DNA from: ZC4RG30 sp964417875
Lineage (GTDB): Bacteria > Pseudomonadota > Gammaproteobacteria > Steroidobacterales > Steroidobacteraceae
Assembly (NCBI GenBank): GCA_964417875.1
Contig: CAYQJU010000032.1
Location: forward strand, 1-30,376
DNA: 30,376 nt
Direction of reading: 5' to 3'
Shown here: positions 8,175 through 16,117 of the stretch, piece after piece
Numbering within the stretch: position 1 is the stretch's first letter
How the letters are laid out: the number at the start of each line of letters is the position of its first letter
Program-made: the position numbers and the translations under genes
Notes under the pieces: model-generated
Database searches by the model: none
Seen by the model: the letters and a program-made list of their open reading frames with translations, nothing else
What the model was told of the DNA's origin: nothing

Positions 8175-8492
8175 ATGCAGTTGAACCTGACCGGTCACCA
8201 TGTGGACATTACCGATGCCATGCGCAGCTATGCCGAGAAGCGGCTCGAGCGGGTGTGGCGTCATTTCGACCGGGTCATCGACGTGCACGTGGTCATGTCG
8301 GTCGAGAAGAACACGCACAAGGCCGAGGCAACGCTGCACGTCAGCGGCGGCGACATCCACGCCAATGCCATCGACGGCAACATGTACCGCGCCATCGATG
8401 CGCTGGTCGACAAGCTCGACCGCTGCGTCATCAAGCACAAGGAGAAGCAGGTCGACCACCACGCCCTGGAGGGCCGGGCGGCGCGCCACTAG
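8175..8492 (+). CDS. hpf: Ribosome hibernation promoting factor, short form
   Basis: HPF binds the 30S decoding region in slow growth and favours 100S ribosome dimers. The 105-residue product matches the short proteobacterial form. It begins MQLNLTGHHVDITDAMRSYAEKRL and contains the basic helix and strand segments of the S30AE domain, including VEKNTHKAEATLHVSGGDIHANA and the C-terminal DRCVIKHKEK. I chose ATG 8175 over the in-frame ATG 8139 because AGAGGAGG lies directly upstream and the protein then starts as its relatives do. Its position after rpoN is the standard one. The next gene should be ptsN but is rapZ, after only 27 bases. Confidence 0.95.
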   Translation: MQLNLTGHHVDITDAMRSYAEKRLERVWRHFDRVIDVHVVMSVEKNTHKAEATLHVSGGDIHANAIDGNMYRAIDALVDKLDRCVIKHKEKQVDHHALEGRAARH

Positions 8493-8519
8493 GCGGCCGT
8501 TGCGCGGCAGGGGGCGGCA

Positions 8520-9422
8520 ATGCGCCTGATCGTCGTCAGCGGCCTTTCCGGTTCGGGCAAGAGCGTGGCGCTGCACATGCTCGAGGACCTCGACTGGTTC
8601 TGCGTCGACAACATCCCTGCCGCGCTGCTGAAGGCCTTCGTGTCCCATACCCTGCGCAGCGAGGACGCGCGCTATGAGCGCGTCGCCGTCGGGCTGGATG
8701 CCCGCAACACCCCGGAGGAGATCGCCACCGTGCCCGCCCTGCTTGCCGAGCTGCGCAATGCAGGGCTGGGCTGCGAGCTGCTGTTCGTCACGGCCAGCGA
8801 AGAGGCGCTGCTGCGCCGCTATGCCGAGACGCGCCGCAAGCATCCGCTGTCGCGCGACGGCGAGAGCCTGCGCGAGGCCATCGACATCGAACGCGACCTG
8901 CTCGAACCGATGGCGCAGGCGGCGACGCTGCTGATCGACACTTCCAGCACTGGCGTGCACGAGCTGCGCGAGATGGTGCGCGTGCGCGTCGAACGGCGCA
9001 GCTCGGCGCGGCTTTCCATCCTGTTCCAGTCCTTCGGTTTCAAGTACGGCATCCCCGGCGATGCCGACTATGTCTTCGATGCACGCTCGCTGCCCAATCC
9101 CTACTGGGAGCGCAGCCTGCGTCCGCTCACCGGCCGCGACCCCGACGTGGCGCGCTACCTGGCCGGCAGCGATGCGGTCGTGCGGCTGCAGCGTGACATC
9201 ACCGGCTTCGTCGAAGCGCGGATCCCGGAATTCCTGGCCACCAGCCGGCGCTATCTCACCGTGGCGGTGGGCTGCACCGGCGGCCAGCATCGCTCGGTGT
9301 ACCTGGTGGAACAGCTCGCGGCCGACTTCGCGCAGCGCCACAAGGATGTCTCCATCCGGCACTCGAGGCTGCCCGAACCCGGCGACGGCCTCAGCGACGC
9401 GATCCGCCACGCCATCGCCTGA
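8520..9422 (+). CDS. rapZ: RNase adapter protein RapZ
   Basis: RapZ is an RNA-binding adapter with a P-loop. In E. coli it presents the small RNA GlmZ to RNase E and senses glucosamine-6-phosphate, tuning amino-sugar supply to the envelope. The 300-residue protein has Walker A GLSGSGKS (8-15), the CVDNIP segment after it, and the C-terminal domain signatures FQSFGFKYGIP, VFDARSLPNPYW and AVGCTGGQHRSVYLVEQLA. The basic segment near the C-terminus (RHKDVSIRHSR) is consistent with RNA contact. A purine-rich GGGGGCGG precedes ATG 8520. The stop overlaps the zapE start by one base. The usual ptsN upstream and ptsO downstream are both missing. Confidence 0.96.
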   Translation: MRLIVVSGLSGSGKSVALHMLEDLDWFCVDNIPAALLKAFVSHTLRSEDARYERVAVGLDARNTPEEIATVPALLAELRNAGLGCELLFVTASEEALLRRYAETRRKHPLSRDGESLREAIDIERDLLEPMAQAATLLIDTSSTGVHELREMVRVRVERRSSARLSILFQSFGFKYGIPGDADYVFDARSLPNPYWERSLRPLTGRDPDVARYLAGSDAVVRLQRDITGFVEARIPEFLATSRRYLTVAVGCTGGQHRSVYLVEQLAADFAQRHKDVSIRHSRLPEPGDGLSDAIRHAIA

Positions 9423-10498
9423 TGCCGCTGCTGGAACGCTACCAGCGGGCGCTGCTCGATGAGGCGCGCACCGCCGACCCCGCGCAGCGCGCCGTGGCGC
9501 AGCGCCTGGATGCACTGGACCGCTGCCTGTCGGGAACGCCTGCGCCGTCGCGCTGGCGTCGCCGCCTTGCCGCGCTGGCCGGGCGCGATGCACGCACCCC
9601 GGCCTGTCGCGGCATCTACCTGTGGGGCGGCGTGGGCCGCGGCAAGACCTGGCTGATGGATCTGTTCGTCGCCGGCCGCGATGCGCAGGAATGCCGCCGC
9701 ATCCACTTCCAGCATTTCATGCGCGAGGTGCATGCCCGTCGCCGCGGCCATGCCGGCGCGGAGCGCCCGCTGGAGCGCGTCGCGGCACAGCTGGCGCGCG
9801 AGGCGCGCATCTGGTGCCTGGATGAATTCATGGTGCAGGACATCGGCGATGCAATGATCCTGCATGCCATGCTCGACGGGCTGCTCCGCCGCGGTGTGGT
9901 GCTGGTGCTCACCTCCAACACGCCGCCGGCCAGGCTCTATGAAGGCGGCCTGCAGCGTGAGCGCTTCCTGCCGGCCATCGCGCTGCTGACCCGCCGGCTC
10001 GATGTGGTCGAGATGGGCGCCGGCGTCGACTTCCGCCAGCGCCAGCTTGCCGAGGCCGAGCTGTACCTCGACTCCACGCGCCCGGAAGCCAGCGCGCGCA
10101 TGGCCGATCTGTTCGAACGGCTCGCCGGCAAGGCTGCGGTGGATCACGGTGGCAGCATGCAGGTGGAGGATCGCCCCATCGCCACGCTGGCGCATGCCGG
10201 CGGCATGGCCTGGTTCGACTTCGAGGCGCTGTGCGGCGGGCCGCGCTCGGCCGATGATTACATCGCGCTGGCGCGCCAGCTGCACACGCTGTTCCTGTCC
10301 GGTGTGCCGGTATTCGACGGCAGCAACGACGATGCCGCGCGCCGCTTCATCGCGCTGGTCGACGAGCTGTATGACCAGGGCGTGAAGCTGGTGGTCTCGG
10401 CAGCGGCGCAGCCGGCGGCGCTGTATCGGGGCGAACGGCTGCGCGCGCCCTTCGAACGCACCGCAAGCCGCCTCACCGGGATGCGCACGGCCGCCTGA
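9422..10498 (+). CDS. zapE: Cell division protein ZapE, AFG1-like ATPase
   Basis: This is a 358-residue P-loop ATPase of the AFG1/ZapE family. In E. coli ZapE acts at the constricting Z-ring under low-oxygen or heat conditions; the mitochondrial relative AFG1 helps turnover of respiratory complex subunits. Visible motifs are Walker A GGVGRGKT (about 69-76), the family segment IHFQHFMREVHARR, Walker B CLDEFMVQDIGDAM and the sensor-like LTSNTPPARLYEGGLQRERFLPAI. The C-terminal part has FDFEALCGGPRSADDYIALA, also typical. TGATG joins it to rapZ, so translation is probably coupled. It ends the plus-strand gene block. Confidence 0.94.
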   Translation: MPLLERYQRALLDEARTADPAQRAVAQRLDALDRCLSGTPAPSRWRRRLAALAGRDARTPACRGIYLWGGVGRGKTWLMDLFVAGRDAQECRRIHFQHFMREVHARRRGHAGAERPLERVAAQLAREARIWCLDEFMVQDIGDAMILHAMLDGLLRRGVVLVLTSNTPPARLYEGGLQRERFLPAIALLTRRLDVVEMGAGVDFRQRQLAEAELYLDSTRPEASARMADLFERLAGKAAVDHGGSMQVEDRPIATLAHAGGMAWFDFEALCGGPRSADDYIALARQLHTLFLSGVPVFDGSNDDAARRFIALVDELYDQGVKLVVSAAAQPAALYRGERLRAPFERTASRLTGMRTAA

Positions 10499-10554
10499 AT
10501 CGGTTATTTTTGCGCGCTTGGGACGCAAGCATCCGCGCCCACAGGGAGCAGGCA
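10499..10554 (+). promoter_or_regulatory. Spacer before the dehydrogenase operon, weak hairpin plus T-run
   Basis: The 56 bases after the zapE stop contain TTATTTTT (10504-10511), unusually T-rich for this GC-rich window. A short imperfect stem formed with the last zapE codons precedes it (GGCCG and CGGTT around a 7-base loop). It could be a weak terminator for the upstream operon or the AT-rich core of a promoter for the next one. AGGGAG near 10543 is a plausible ribosome binding site for TTG 10555. I cannot separate these readings. Confidence 0.25.
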
Positions 10555-11634
10555 TTGAGGACAATCGCGCAATTCGCGATCGGCTACGAGCAGCTTCTCG
10601 ATGGCGAGGGGCGCGCCGCAGGGTCGCTGCCGGCATTTGCCGCCGATGCCGAGGTCATGCGCGCGATGTATCGCATGATGGTGCTGTGCCGCCTGTTCGA
10701 CGCCAAGGCCATCAACCTGCAGCGCACCGGCAAGCTCGGCACCTATGCGCCCTGCACCGGCCATGAGGCCACCCATGTGGGTGTTGGCGCCGCAATGCGC
10801 CCGGAAGACGTGCTGTGTCCGGTCTACCGCGAATACGGCACGCAGCTGTGGCGCGGCGTGACGCTGACCGAGATCCTCACCTACTGGGCCGGCGATGAGC
10901 GCGGCACCGACTTCGCAGGCCCGCGCGAGGACTTTCCCTGGTGCGTGCCGATCGCCTCGCAGTGCCCGCATGCCGCCGGCGTCGCGATGGCGTTCAAGAT
11001 CCGCAACCAGCCGCGCTGCGCGGTGGCCTACATCGGTGACGGTGGCACCTCGCAGGGCGCCTTCCACGAGGCGGTGAACCTCGCCGGCGCGCAGCAGCTG
11101 CCGGCCGTGTTCGTGGTGGTGAACAATGGCTGGGCCATCTCGGTGCCGGCCTCGGCGCAGACTGCCGCGGCCACCTTCGCGCAGAAGGGACTGGGCAACG
11201 GCGTGCCCGGCGTGCAGGTGGACGGCAATGATGTCATCGCCGTGCGCAAGGTGATGGAAGACGCGCTGCAGCGCGCCCGCACCGGCGGCGGGCCGACCGT
11301 GGTCGAGGCGGTCACCTATCGCCTCAGCGACCACACCACCGCCGACGATGCCAGCCGCTATCGCCCCGCCGCTGAACTGGAAGCCGCATGGAAGCTCGAG
11401 CCGCTGCTGCGCACGCGCGCCTGGCTCGGCGCGCAGGGCTGGTGGAGCGATGCCGACGAGACCGCGCTGCGCGCCGATTGCAGCGCCCGCATCGATGCGG
11501 CTGTGGCGGCATACCAGGGCCGCACACCGGTCGACACCGACCAGATGTTCGACCATCTCTTCGCCCGCCCGCCCGCATCGCTGGCCGCGCAGCGCGCCAT
11601 CGCGCGCCGCTACGGCAGCGGTCCGCGGCACTGA
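10555..11634 (+). CDS. pdhA: 2-oxo acid (pyruvate-type) dehydrogenase E1 alpha subunit
   Basis: This is the alpha chain of a heterotetrameric thiamine-diphosphate E1, which decarboxylates a 2-oxo acid and passes the acyl group to lipoyl-E2. The 359-residue protein has the ThDP motif GDGGTSQGAF (161-170) closed by VVNNGW (189-193), the YREYG and PIASQCPHAAG segments, and SDHTTADDASRYR, which corresponds to the phosphorylation-loop region of mitochondrial E1 alpha. The start is probably TTG 10555, with AGGGAG in front. A TTG at 10510 would add 15 residues but lacks a ribosome binding site. Substrate is uncertain: this family includes pyruvate and branched-chain enzymes and the sequence alone does not decide. 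E1 beta follows after 8 bases. Confidence 0.88.
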   Translation: MRTIAQFAIGYEQLLDGEGRAAGSLPAFAADAEVMRAMYRMMVLCRLFDAKAINLQRTGKLGTYAPCTGHEATHVGVGAAMRPEDVLCPVYREYGTQLWRGVTLTEILTYWAGDERGTDFAGPREDFPWCVPIASQCPHAAGVAMAFKIRNQPRCAVAYIGDGGTSQGAFHEAVNLAGAQQLPAVFVVVNNGWAISVPASAQTAAATFAQKGLGNGVPGVQVDGNDVIAVRKVMEDALQRARTGGGPTVVEAVTYRLSDHTTADDASRYRPAAELEAAWKLEPLLRTRAWLGAQGWWSDADETALRADCSARIDAAVAAYQGRTPVDTDQMFDHLFARPPASLAAQRAIARRYGSGPRH

Positions 11635-11642
11635 GGCCCGGC

Positions 11643-12620
11643 ATGCCCCGCGTCACACTGGTCGAAGGCATCAACCTCGCGCTGGCGCGCGCGCTGGCCG
11701 ACGATCCGGATGTGGTGGTGCTGGGCGAGGACGTCGGCGTCAACGGCGGTGTGTTCCGCGCCACAGTCGGGCTGCAGGAACGCTTCGGCGCACTGCGCGT
11801 GCAGGACACGCCGCTGGCAGAAGGCCTGATCGCGGGCATGTCGGTGGGCATGGCCGCACAAGGCCTGAAGCCGGTGGCCGAGATCCAGTTCATGGGCTTC
11901 GTGTATCCGGCGCTCGACCAGATCGCCAACCACATGGCGCGGCAGCGCAACCGTACGCGCGGGCGCCTCACCTGCCCGGTGGTGATCCGCATGCCCCATG
12001 GCGGCGGCATCCATGCGCCCGAGCATCATTCCGAAAGCCTCGAGGTGCTGCTGTGCCATCACGCCGGACTGCGCGTGGTCTGCCCCACCTCGCCGGCGCG
12101 CGCCTACGGGCTGCTGCTGGCCGCGATCCGCGATCCGGATCCGGTGATTTTCCTGGAACCCACGCGGCTGTATCGCATGGTGCGCCAGGATGTGGTCGAT
12201 GATGGCATCGCGCTGCCGCTGGATCGCGCCGAAGTGCTGCGCGAGGGCGACGATGTCACGCTGGTGGCCTGGGGCGCGATGATCCACGAAACGCGCCAGG
12301 CCGCCGAAGTGCTGGCACAGGAAGGGGTCAACTGCGAGGTCATCGATCTCACCTCGCTGTCGCCCATCGATCACGACACCATCCTCGAATCCGTGTCGCA
12401 CACCGGCCGGCTGGTGATCGTGCACGAGGCCGCGCGCCATGCCGGCCTCGGCGCCGAGATCGCCGCCACCGTCGCCGAGCAGGCGCTGTATGACCTGCTG
12501 GCACCCGTGCAGCGCGTGACCGGCTACGATACGGTGATGCCCTACTTCGCGATGGAACGCGCCTATATTCCCGACGTCGCACGCATCACCGACGCCGTGC
12601 GCGAAACCCTGAAGGCCTGA
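11643..12620 (+). CDS. pdhB: 2-oxo acid (pyruvate-type) dehydrogenase E1 beta subunit
   Basis: This is the partner of the preceding E1 alpha, 325 residues, normal length for the family. It starts MPRVTLVEGINLALARAL and shows GEDVGVNGGVFRAT, the ThDP-activating Glu region DTPLAEGLIAGMSVGMA, FMGFVYPALDQIANHMA, MPHGGGIHAPEHHSESLE and, in the C-terminal domain, DLTSLSPIDHDTILESV and VHEAARHAGLGAEIAA. The HHSE segment at the active site is present in both pyruvate and branched-chain types. ATG 11643 follows the E1 alpha stop by 8 bases; E2 begins 4 bases after this stop. The three genes are clearly one operon. Confidence 0.92.
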   Translation: MPRVTLVEGINLALARALADDPDVVVLGEDVGVNGGVFRATVGLQERFGALRVQDTPLAEGLIAGMSVGMAAQGLKPVAEIQFMGFVYPALDQIANHMARQRNRTRGRLTCPVVIRMPHGGGIHAPEHHSESLEVLLCHHAGLRVVCPTSPARAYGLLLAAIRDPDPVIFLEPTRLYRMVRQDVVDDGIALPLDRAEVLREGDDVTLVAWGAMIHETRQAAEVLAQEGVNCEVIDLTSLSPIDHDTILESVSHTGRLVIVHEAARHAGLGAEIAATVAEQALYDLLAPVQRVTGYDTVMPYFAMERAYIPDVARITDAVRETLKA

Positions 12621-12624
12621 ACCC

Positions 12625-13896
12625 ATGCGCCGCTTCAACCTGCCCGACCTGGGCGAAGGACTGCAGGAAGCCGAGATCGTGCGCTGGCATGTGGCGGAGG
12701 GCGACACCGTCGAGGTCGACCAGCCCATGGTGGCGATGGAAACCGCCAAGGCGGTGGTCGAGGTGCCCGCGCCGTGGGCGGGGGTGATCAGTGCGCTGCA
12801 TGGCAAGCCGGGCGACACCATCGCCACCGGCGCGCCGCTGGTCGATTTCCAGGCGCAGCCCGGTGCGGGCACTGAAGGCGCGGCAGGCACCGCGGCCTCC
12901 GGCGCCGCGCCCGCCTCCGCAGCGGATGATGCGGCGGAAGCCTCCGCAGGCGCGACACTGGCCCGCGGCGGCGTGGTCGGCCACATGCCCGAAACCGGCG
13001 AAGTCCTGGGCAGCGCCGCGCAGGCCGGCAGCCGCAGTGGCGGCGCGCGGCGCAACCGCGTGGTGCCGGCGGCGCGCGAGCTGGCGCGACGCCTCGAGGT
13101 GGATGTGGATGCGCTGCAGGGCAGCGGTCCGTCGGGCCTGGTGACGCTCGATGATGTGCTGGCCGCCAGTCCCGCCACGCCCGCGGATGCCGCGGCCTCG
13201 ATGCCGCGCATCACCAGCGCCCTGCGCCCCGCCATCGGCGATGGCGACATGGCCAGCACCGGCGAGCTGCAGATCCTGCGCAGCCTGCGCCGCGCGATGG
13301 CGCAGAGCATGACGCTGGCGCGCGACAGCGTCATGGAATGCACGGTGTTCGACGATGCCGACATCGAAGCCTGGACCCAGGGCGGCGACTACACCGTGCG
13401 GCTGCTGCGCGCCATCGCCGCCGGCTGCCGCGCCGAGCCGGGCCTGAATGCGTGGTTCGACGGCAGCACGCATGGCCGGCGCCTGTTCACCCCCATCCAT
13501 GTCGGCATTGCCGTCGACACGCCCGACGGACTGCTGGTGCCGGTGATCCGCGATGCCGGCAGCCGCGATGCGGCGGCGCTGCGTGCCGAGGTCAATCGCC
13601 TGAAGACCGGCGCGCGCGACCGCAGCCTGCCGCCGGCAGACCTGAAGGACTTCACCATCATGCTGTCGAACTTCGGCGTGATGGCCGGCCGCTATGCCAC
13701 GCCCGTGGTGGTGCCACCGGCGGTGGCCATCCTGGGTGCCGGGCGCATCTCGCGCGATGTGGTGGCCGTCGGGGATCGCATCGCCGCGCACCGGCGCATC
13801 CCGCTGTCACTGACCTTCGACCACCGCTGCGTCACCGGCGGCGAGGCGGTGCGTTTCCTGGCCGCGGTGATCGGCGACCTGCAGCGGCCGGACTGA
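12625..13896 (+). CDS. pdhC: 2-oxo acid dehydrogenase E2 (dihydrolipoyl acyltransferase)
   Basis: E2 carries the acyl group on lipoate and transfers it to CoA in the complex core. The 423-residue protein has one lipoyl domain (1-76) with the lipoylated Lys42 in METAKAVVE, an Ala/Gly-rich linker, an E3-binding domain (about 145-182) with VVPAARELARRLEVDVDALQ, a second linker and the catalytic domain (about 210-420). The catalytic motif is DHRCVTGG: His400 is kept, but the Asp of the usual HxxxDG is Thr404. The supporting MLSNFGVMAGRYATPVV segment is intact. The change may mark a subfamily rather than a dead enzyme. No E3 (lpd) gene follows. A hairpin lies just after the stop. Confidence 0.9.
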   Translation: MRRFNLPDLGEGLQEAEIVRWHVAEGDTVEVDQPMVAMETAKAVVEVPAPWAGVISALHGKPGDTIATGAPLVDFQAQPGAGTEGAAGTAASGAAPASAADDAAEASAGATLARGGVVGHMPETGEVLGSAAQAGSRSGGARRNRVVPAARELARRLEVDVDALQGSGPSGLVTLDDVLAASPATPADAAASMPRITSALRPAIGDGDMASTGELQILRSLRRAMAQSMTLARDSVMECTVFDDADIEAWTQGGDYTVRLLRAIAAGCRAEPGLNAWFDGSTHGRRLFTPIHVGIAVDTPDGLLVPVIRDAGSRDAAALRAEVNRLKTGARDRSLPPADLKDFTIMLSNFGVMAGRYATPVVVPPAVAILGAGRISRDVVAVGDRIAAHRRIPLSLTFDHRCVTGGEAVRFLAAVIGDLQRPD

Positions 13897-13902
13897 TGCG
13901 CG

Positions 13903-13932
13903 GGCAGGGCCGGCTCCACAGCCCGCCCTGCC
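13903..13932. terminator. Hairpin between convergent E2 and aminotransferase genes
   Basis: The arms 13903-13915 and 13920-13932 pair over 13 positions with one C-C mismatch, around a four-base CCAC loop. The hairpin fills the 48-base gap between two convergent stops, the place for a bidirectional terminator. Only two T residues follow on the plus strand and no T-run on the minus strand, so it is not a textbook intrinsic terminator. Confidence 0.5.
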
Positions 13933-13944
13933 TTCAACCTGCGC

Positions 13945-15075
13945 TCAGGCGCCGATGCGATCGAGCGCCGCGGCGATATGCCCGACGGTGCGATCCACGT
14001 TCTGCCACTTGTCGAGGCCGAACAGTCCCATGCGGAAGGTGCGGAAGTCCGCGCCCTCGCCACACTGCAGCGGCACGCCCGATGCGGTCTGCAGTCCTGC
14101 GGCAATGAACTTCCTGCCGCTGTGGATCTCAGGGTCGGTGGTGTGGCTGACCACCACGCCCGGCGCCTTCCAGCCCTCGGCGGCGACGCTGGAAAAGCCG
14201 CGCGATTCCAGCAGCGCGCGCACCTTGCGACCCAGCTCGACCTGCCCGGCGCGCACCTTGTCGAAACCGATGGCGCGGGTCTCGGCCATCACGTCGCGCA
14301 GGCGCAGCAGCGCATCGGTGGGCATGGTGGCGTGATAGGCATGCTGGCCGCGCTCGTAGCCCTCGGCGATCTGCATCCACTTCTTCAGGTCGCAGGCGAA
14401 GCTCGAGCTCTGCGTGGCATCGATGGCCGCGCGCGCGCGCTCGCCCAGCACCACCATCGCGCAGCAGGGCGAGCTGCTCCAGCCCTTCTGCGGCGCGGAG
14501 ATGAGCACATCGACGAGGCAGTCCTGCATGTTCACCCAGATGGCACCGGAGGCGATGCAGTCGAGCACGAACAGCGCACCGACCTCGCGCGCGGCGGCGC
14601 CGATGGTGCGCAGGTAATCATCCGGCAGCAGGATGCCGCTGGCGGTTTCCACATGCGGCGCGAACACGATCTTCGGCTTCGCGCTGCGGATGGCCTCGGC
14701 CACCTCGGCAGCCGGCGGCGGCGCCCACGCGGCCTGCGCGCCGCTGCCCTCCGGGCGGGCCTGCAGCACAATCGATTCGCCGGCAATGCCCCCCATCTCG
14801 AGGATCTGCGTCCAGCGATAGCTGAACCAGCCATTGCGCACCACCAGCACCTTCTGGCCGCCGGCGAACTGGCGCGCGACGGCCTCCATGCCGAAGGTGC
14901 CGCTGCCGGGCACCAGCACCGCGGTGGTGCCGCCATAGACTTCCTTCAGGGTCGAGAGGATGTCCTGCGCCACGCCGATGAATTGCTTCGACATGTGGTT
15001 GAGGGCGCGGTCGGTGTAGACCACCGAGAATTCGAGCAGTCCATCAGGATCGACATGGGGCAGCAGGCCGGGCAT
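13945..15075 (-). CDS. Class V aminotransferase, alanine-glyoxylate/serine-pyruvate type
   Basis: This is a 376-residue fold-type I PLP enzyme. Visible features are the N-terminal substrate segment YTDRALNHMSKQF, the phosphate-binding VPGSGTFGMEAVARQF, the conserved PHVETASGILLP, the Asp that pairs with the PLP nitrogen (Asp172 in FVLDCIASG), the Schiff-base Lys197 in SAPQKGWSSSPCCA and the C-terminal FRTFRMGLFG, which supplies a carboxylate-binding Arg. The family includes alanine-glyoxylate and serine-glyoxylate aminotransferases; exact substrates cannot be read here. I chose ATG 15075 because GGAGAG lies just upstream. ATG 15087 is in frame but would leave almost no leader after the likely -10 box. 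No metabolic partner gene adjoins it. Confidence 0.85.
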   Translation of the reverse strand: MPGLLPHVDPDGLLEFSVVYTDRALNHMSKQFIGVAQDILSTLKEVYGGTTAVLVPGSGTFGMEAVARQFAGGQKVLVVRNGWFSYRWTQILEMGGIAGESIVLQARPEGSGAQAAWAPPPAAEVAEAIRSAKPKIVFAPHVETASGILLPDDYLRTIGAAAREVGALFVLDCIASGAIWVNMQDCLVDVLISAPQKGWSSSPCCAMVVLGERARAAIDATQSSSFACDLKKWMQIAEGYERGQHAYHATMPTDALLRLRDVMAETRAIGFDKVRAGQVELGRKVRALLESRGFSSVAAEGWKAPGVVVSHTTDPEIHSGRKFIAAGLQTASGVPLQCGEGADFRTFRMGLFGLDKWQNVDRTVGHIAAALDRIGA

Positions 15076-15100
15076 AACACTCTCCATTGCAGAACCGCGC

Positions 15101-15106
15101 ATTTTA
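15101..15106 (-). promoter_or_regulatory. Extended -10 promoter for the aminotransferase
   Basis: On the minus strand this reads TAAAAT preceded by TGC, an extended -10 (TGnTAAAAT). Transcription would start near 15094, about 20 bases before ATG 15075. The -35 region at 17 bases (GAATCA) is weak, which extended -10 promoters tolerate. The position favours the 15075 start over 15087. Confidence 0.45.
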
Positions 15107-15157
15107 GCAGCTGCGGCGGCGACTGATTCCTGCTGGCGGCAGCCGCCTGGGGCAATC

Positions 15158-16015
15158 CTAGAGATTGGTCTGGTCCCCCGGCACGTCGCGCGGCACGCCC
15201 GCGGCCGGCCCGCCGGCGCCGGGGCCCCGCGGCAGGCCATCAGCGCCGACGCCGAAGCAGGTCATCGACACCGACCCCAGCGTGCAGCCCTGCGCCAGCG
15301 TGGTCACCCCCTCGCCGCTGGCCGCGGCCAGGCCCGCCACGTAAAGCAGCGGCAGGAAGTGGTCGGGAGTGGGCACCGCCAGCGCGTAATCGGCGTGCTG
15401 CTGGAGCCGCTGCACATCGCCGGGCGCATCTTCCAGCTGGCGGATGGCCGCCGCCTCGAAGCGCTGCGCCCAGTCCTCACCACCGTCGCGCCGCCGCCAG
15501 TCCAGCCGCCGCAGGTTGTGCACCACATTGCCGCTGCCCAGCACCAGTACGCCGCGCTCGCGCAGCGCATGCAGCCGCGCCCCCAGCGCCAGGTGATAGG
15601 AATCGGGCTTCAGCACATTCAGCGACAGCTGCACCACCGGCACATCGGCGTCGGGATACAGGTGCGCCAGCACGCTCCAGGTGCCATGGTCCAGGCCCCA
15701 CTGGTCGCGATCCAGCCCGACCCAGTCCGGCCGCGCCAGTTCGACCACCTCGGCGGCCAGTTCCGGAAGCCCGGGCGCCGGGTATTCGAACTCGAACAGG
15801 GCCTCGGGAAAACCGTAGAAGTCGTGGATGGTGCGCGGCCGCGGCATCGCGGTGACGGCGGTGGCGCCGATGAACCAGTGCGCCGACACCACCAAGATGC
15901 CGCGCGGTCGCGGCAGCTGCCGGCCCACCTCGCGCCACAGGCGGGTGTAGGCATTGCTCTCCAGCGTGTTCATCGGGCTGCCGTGACCGATGAACAGTGC
16001 AGGCATGCGGGTCAT
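15158..16015 (-). CDS. ygiD: Extradiol ring-cleavage dioxygenase, YgiD/DODA family
   Basis: This is a class III extradiol dioxygenase-fold protein of the 4,5-DOPA dioxygenase (LigB-like) family; E. coli YgiD cleaves DOPA weakly and its native substrate is unclear. The metal site is visible: His11 in FIGHGSPMN, His46 in VVSAHW, His166 in GNVVHNLR and His219 in TPDHFLPLL. The 285 residues exceed the usual 255-265 because of a Gly/Pro-rich tail after SMTCFGV. ATG 16015 is taken; an in-frame ATG at 16006 gives almost the same protein. It stands alone, divergent from yjdM and co-oriented with the aminotransferase downstream across a gap of 82 bases that holds that gene's own promoter. Confidence 0.92.
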   Translation of the reverse strand: MTRMPALFIGHGSPMNTLESNAYTRLWREVGRQLPRPRGILVVSAHWFIGATAVTAMPRPRTIHDFYGFPEALFEFEYPAPGLPELAAEVVELARPDWVGLDRDQWGLDHGTWSVLAHLYPDADVPVVQLSLNVLKPDSYHLALGARLHALRERGVLVLGSGNVVHNLRRLDWRRRDGGEDWAQRFEAAAIRQLEDAPGDVQRLQQHADYALAVPTPDHFLPLLYVAGLAAASGEGVTTLAQGCTLGSVSMTCFGVGADGLPRGPGAGGPAAGVPRDVPGDQTNL

Positions 16016-16117
16016 GCCGGCAGCCTACCGCCGCGCGCAGCAGGGCGGCAAGTCAGCGCCGCGCGCGACGGCTATCATGCGGCCCATGATCCACCACGTC
16101 CCCCATGGTGCACGCCG

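Noticed and set aside
8007..9593. A 528-codon minus-strand open frame
   Set aside because: It is antisense to hpf and rapZ, with low-complexity His/Arg/Gln-rich translation.
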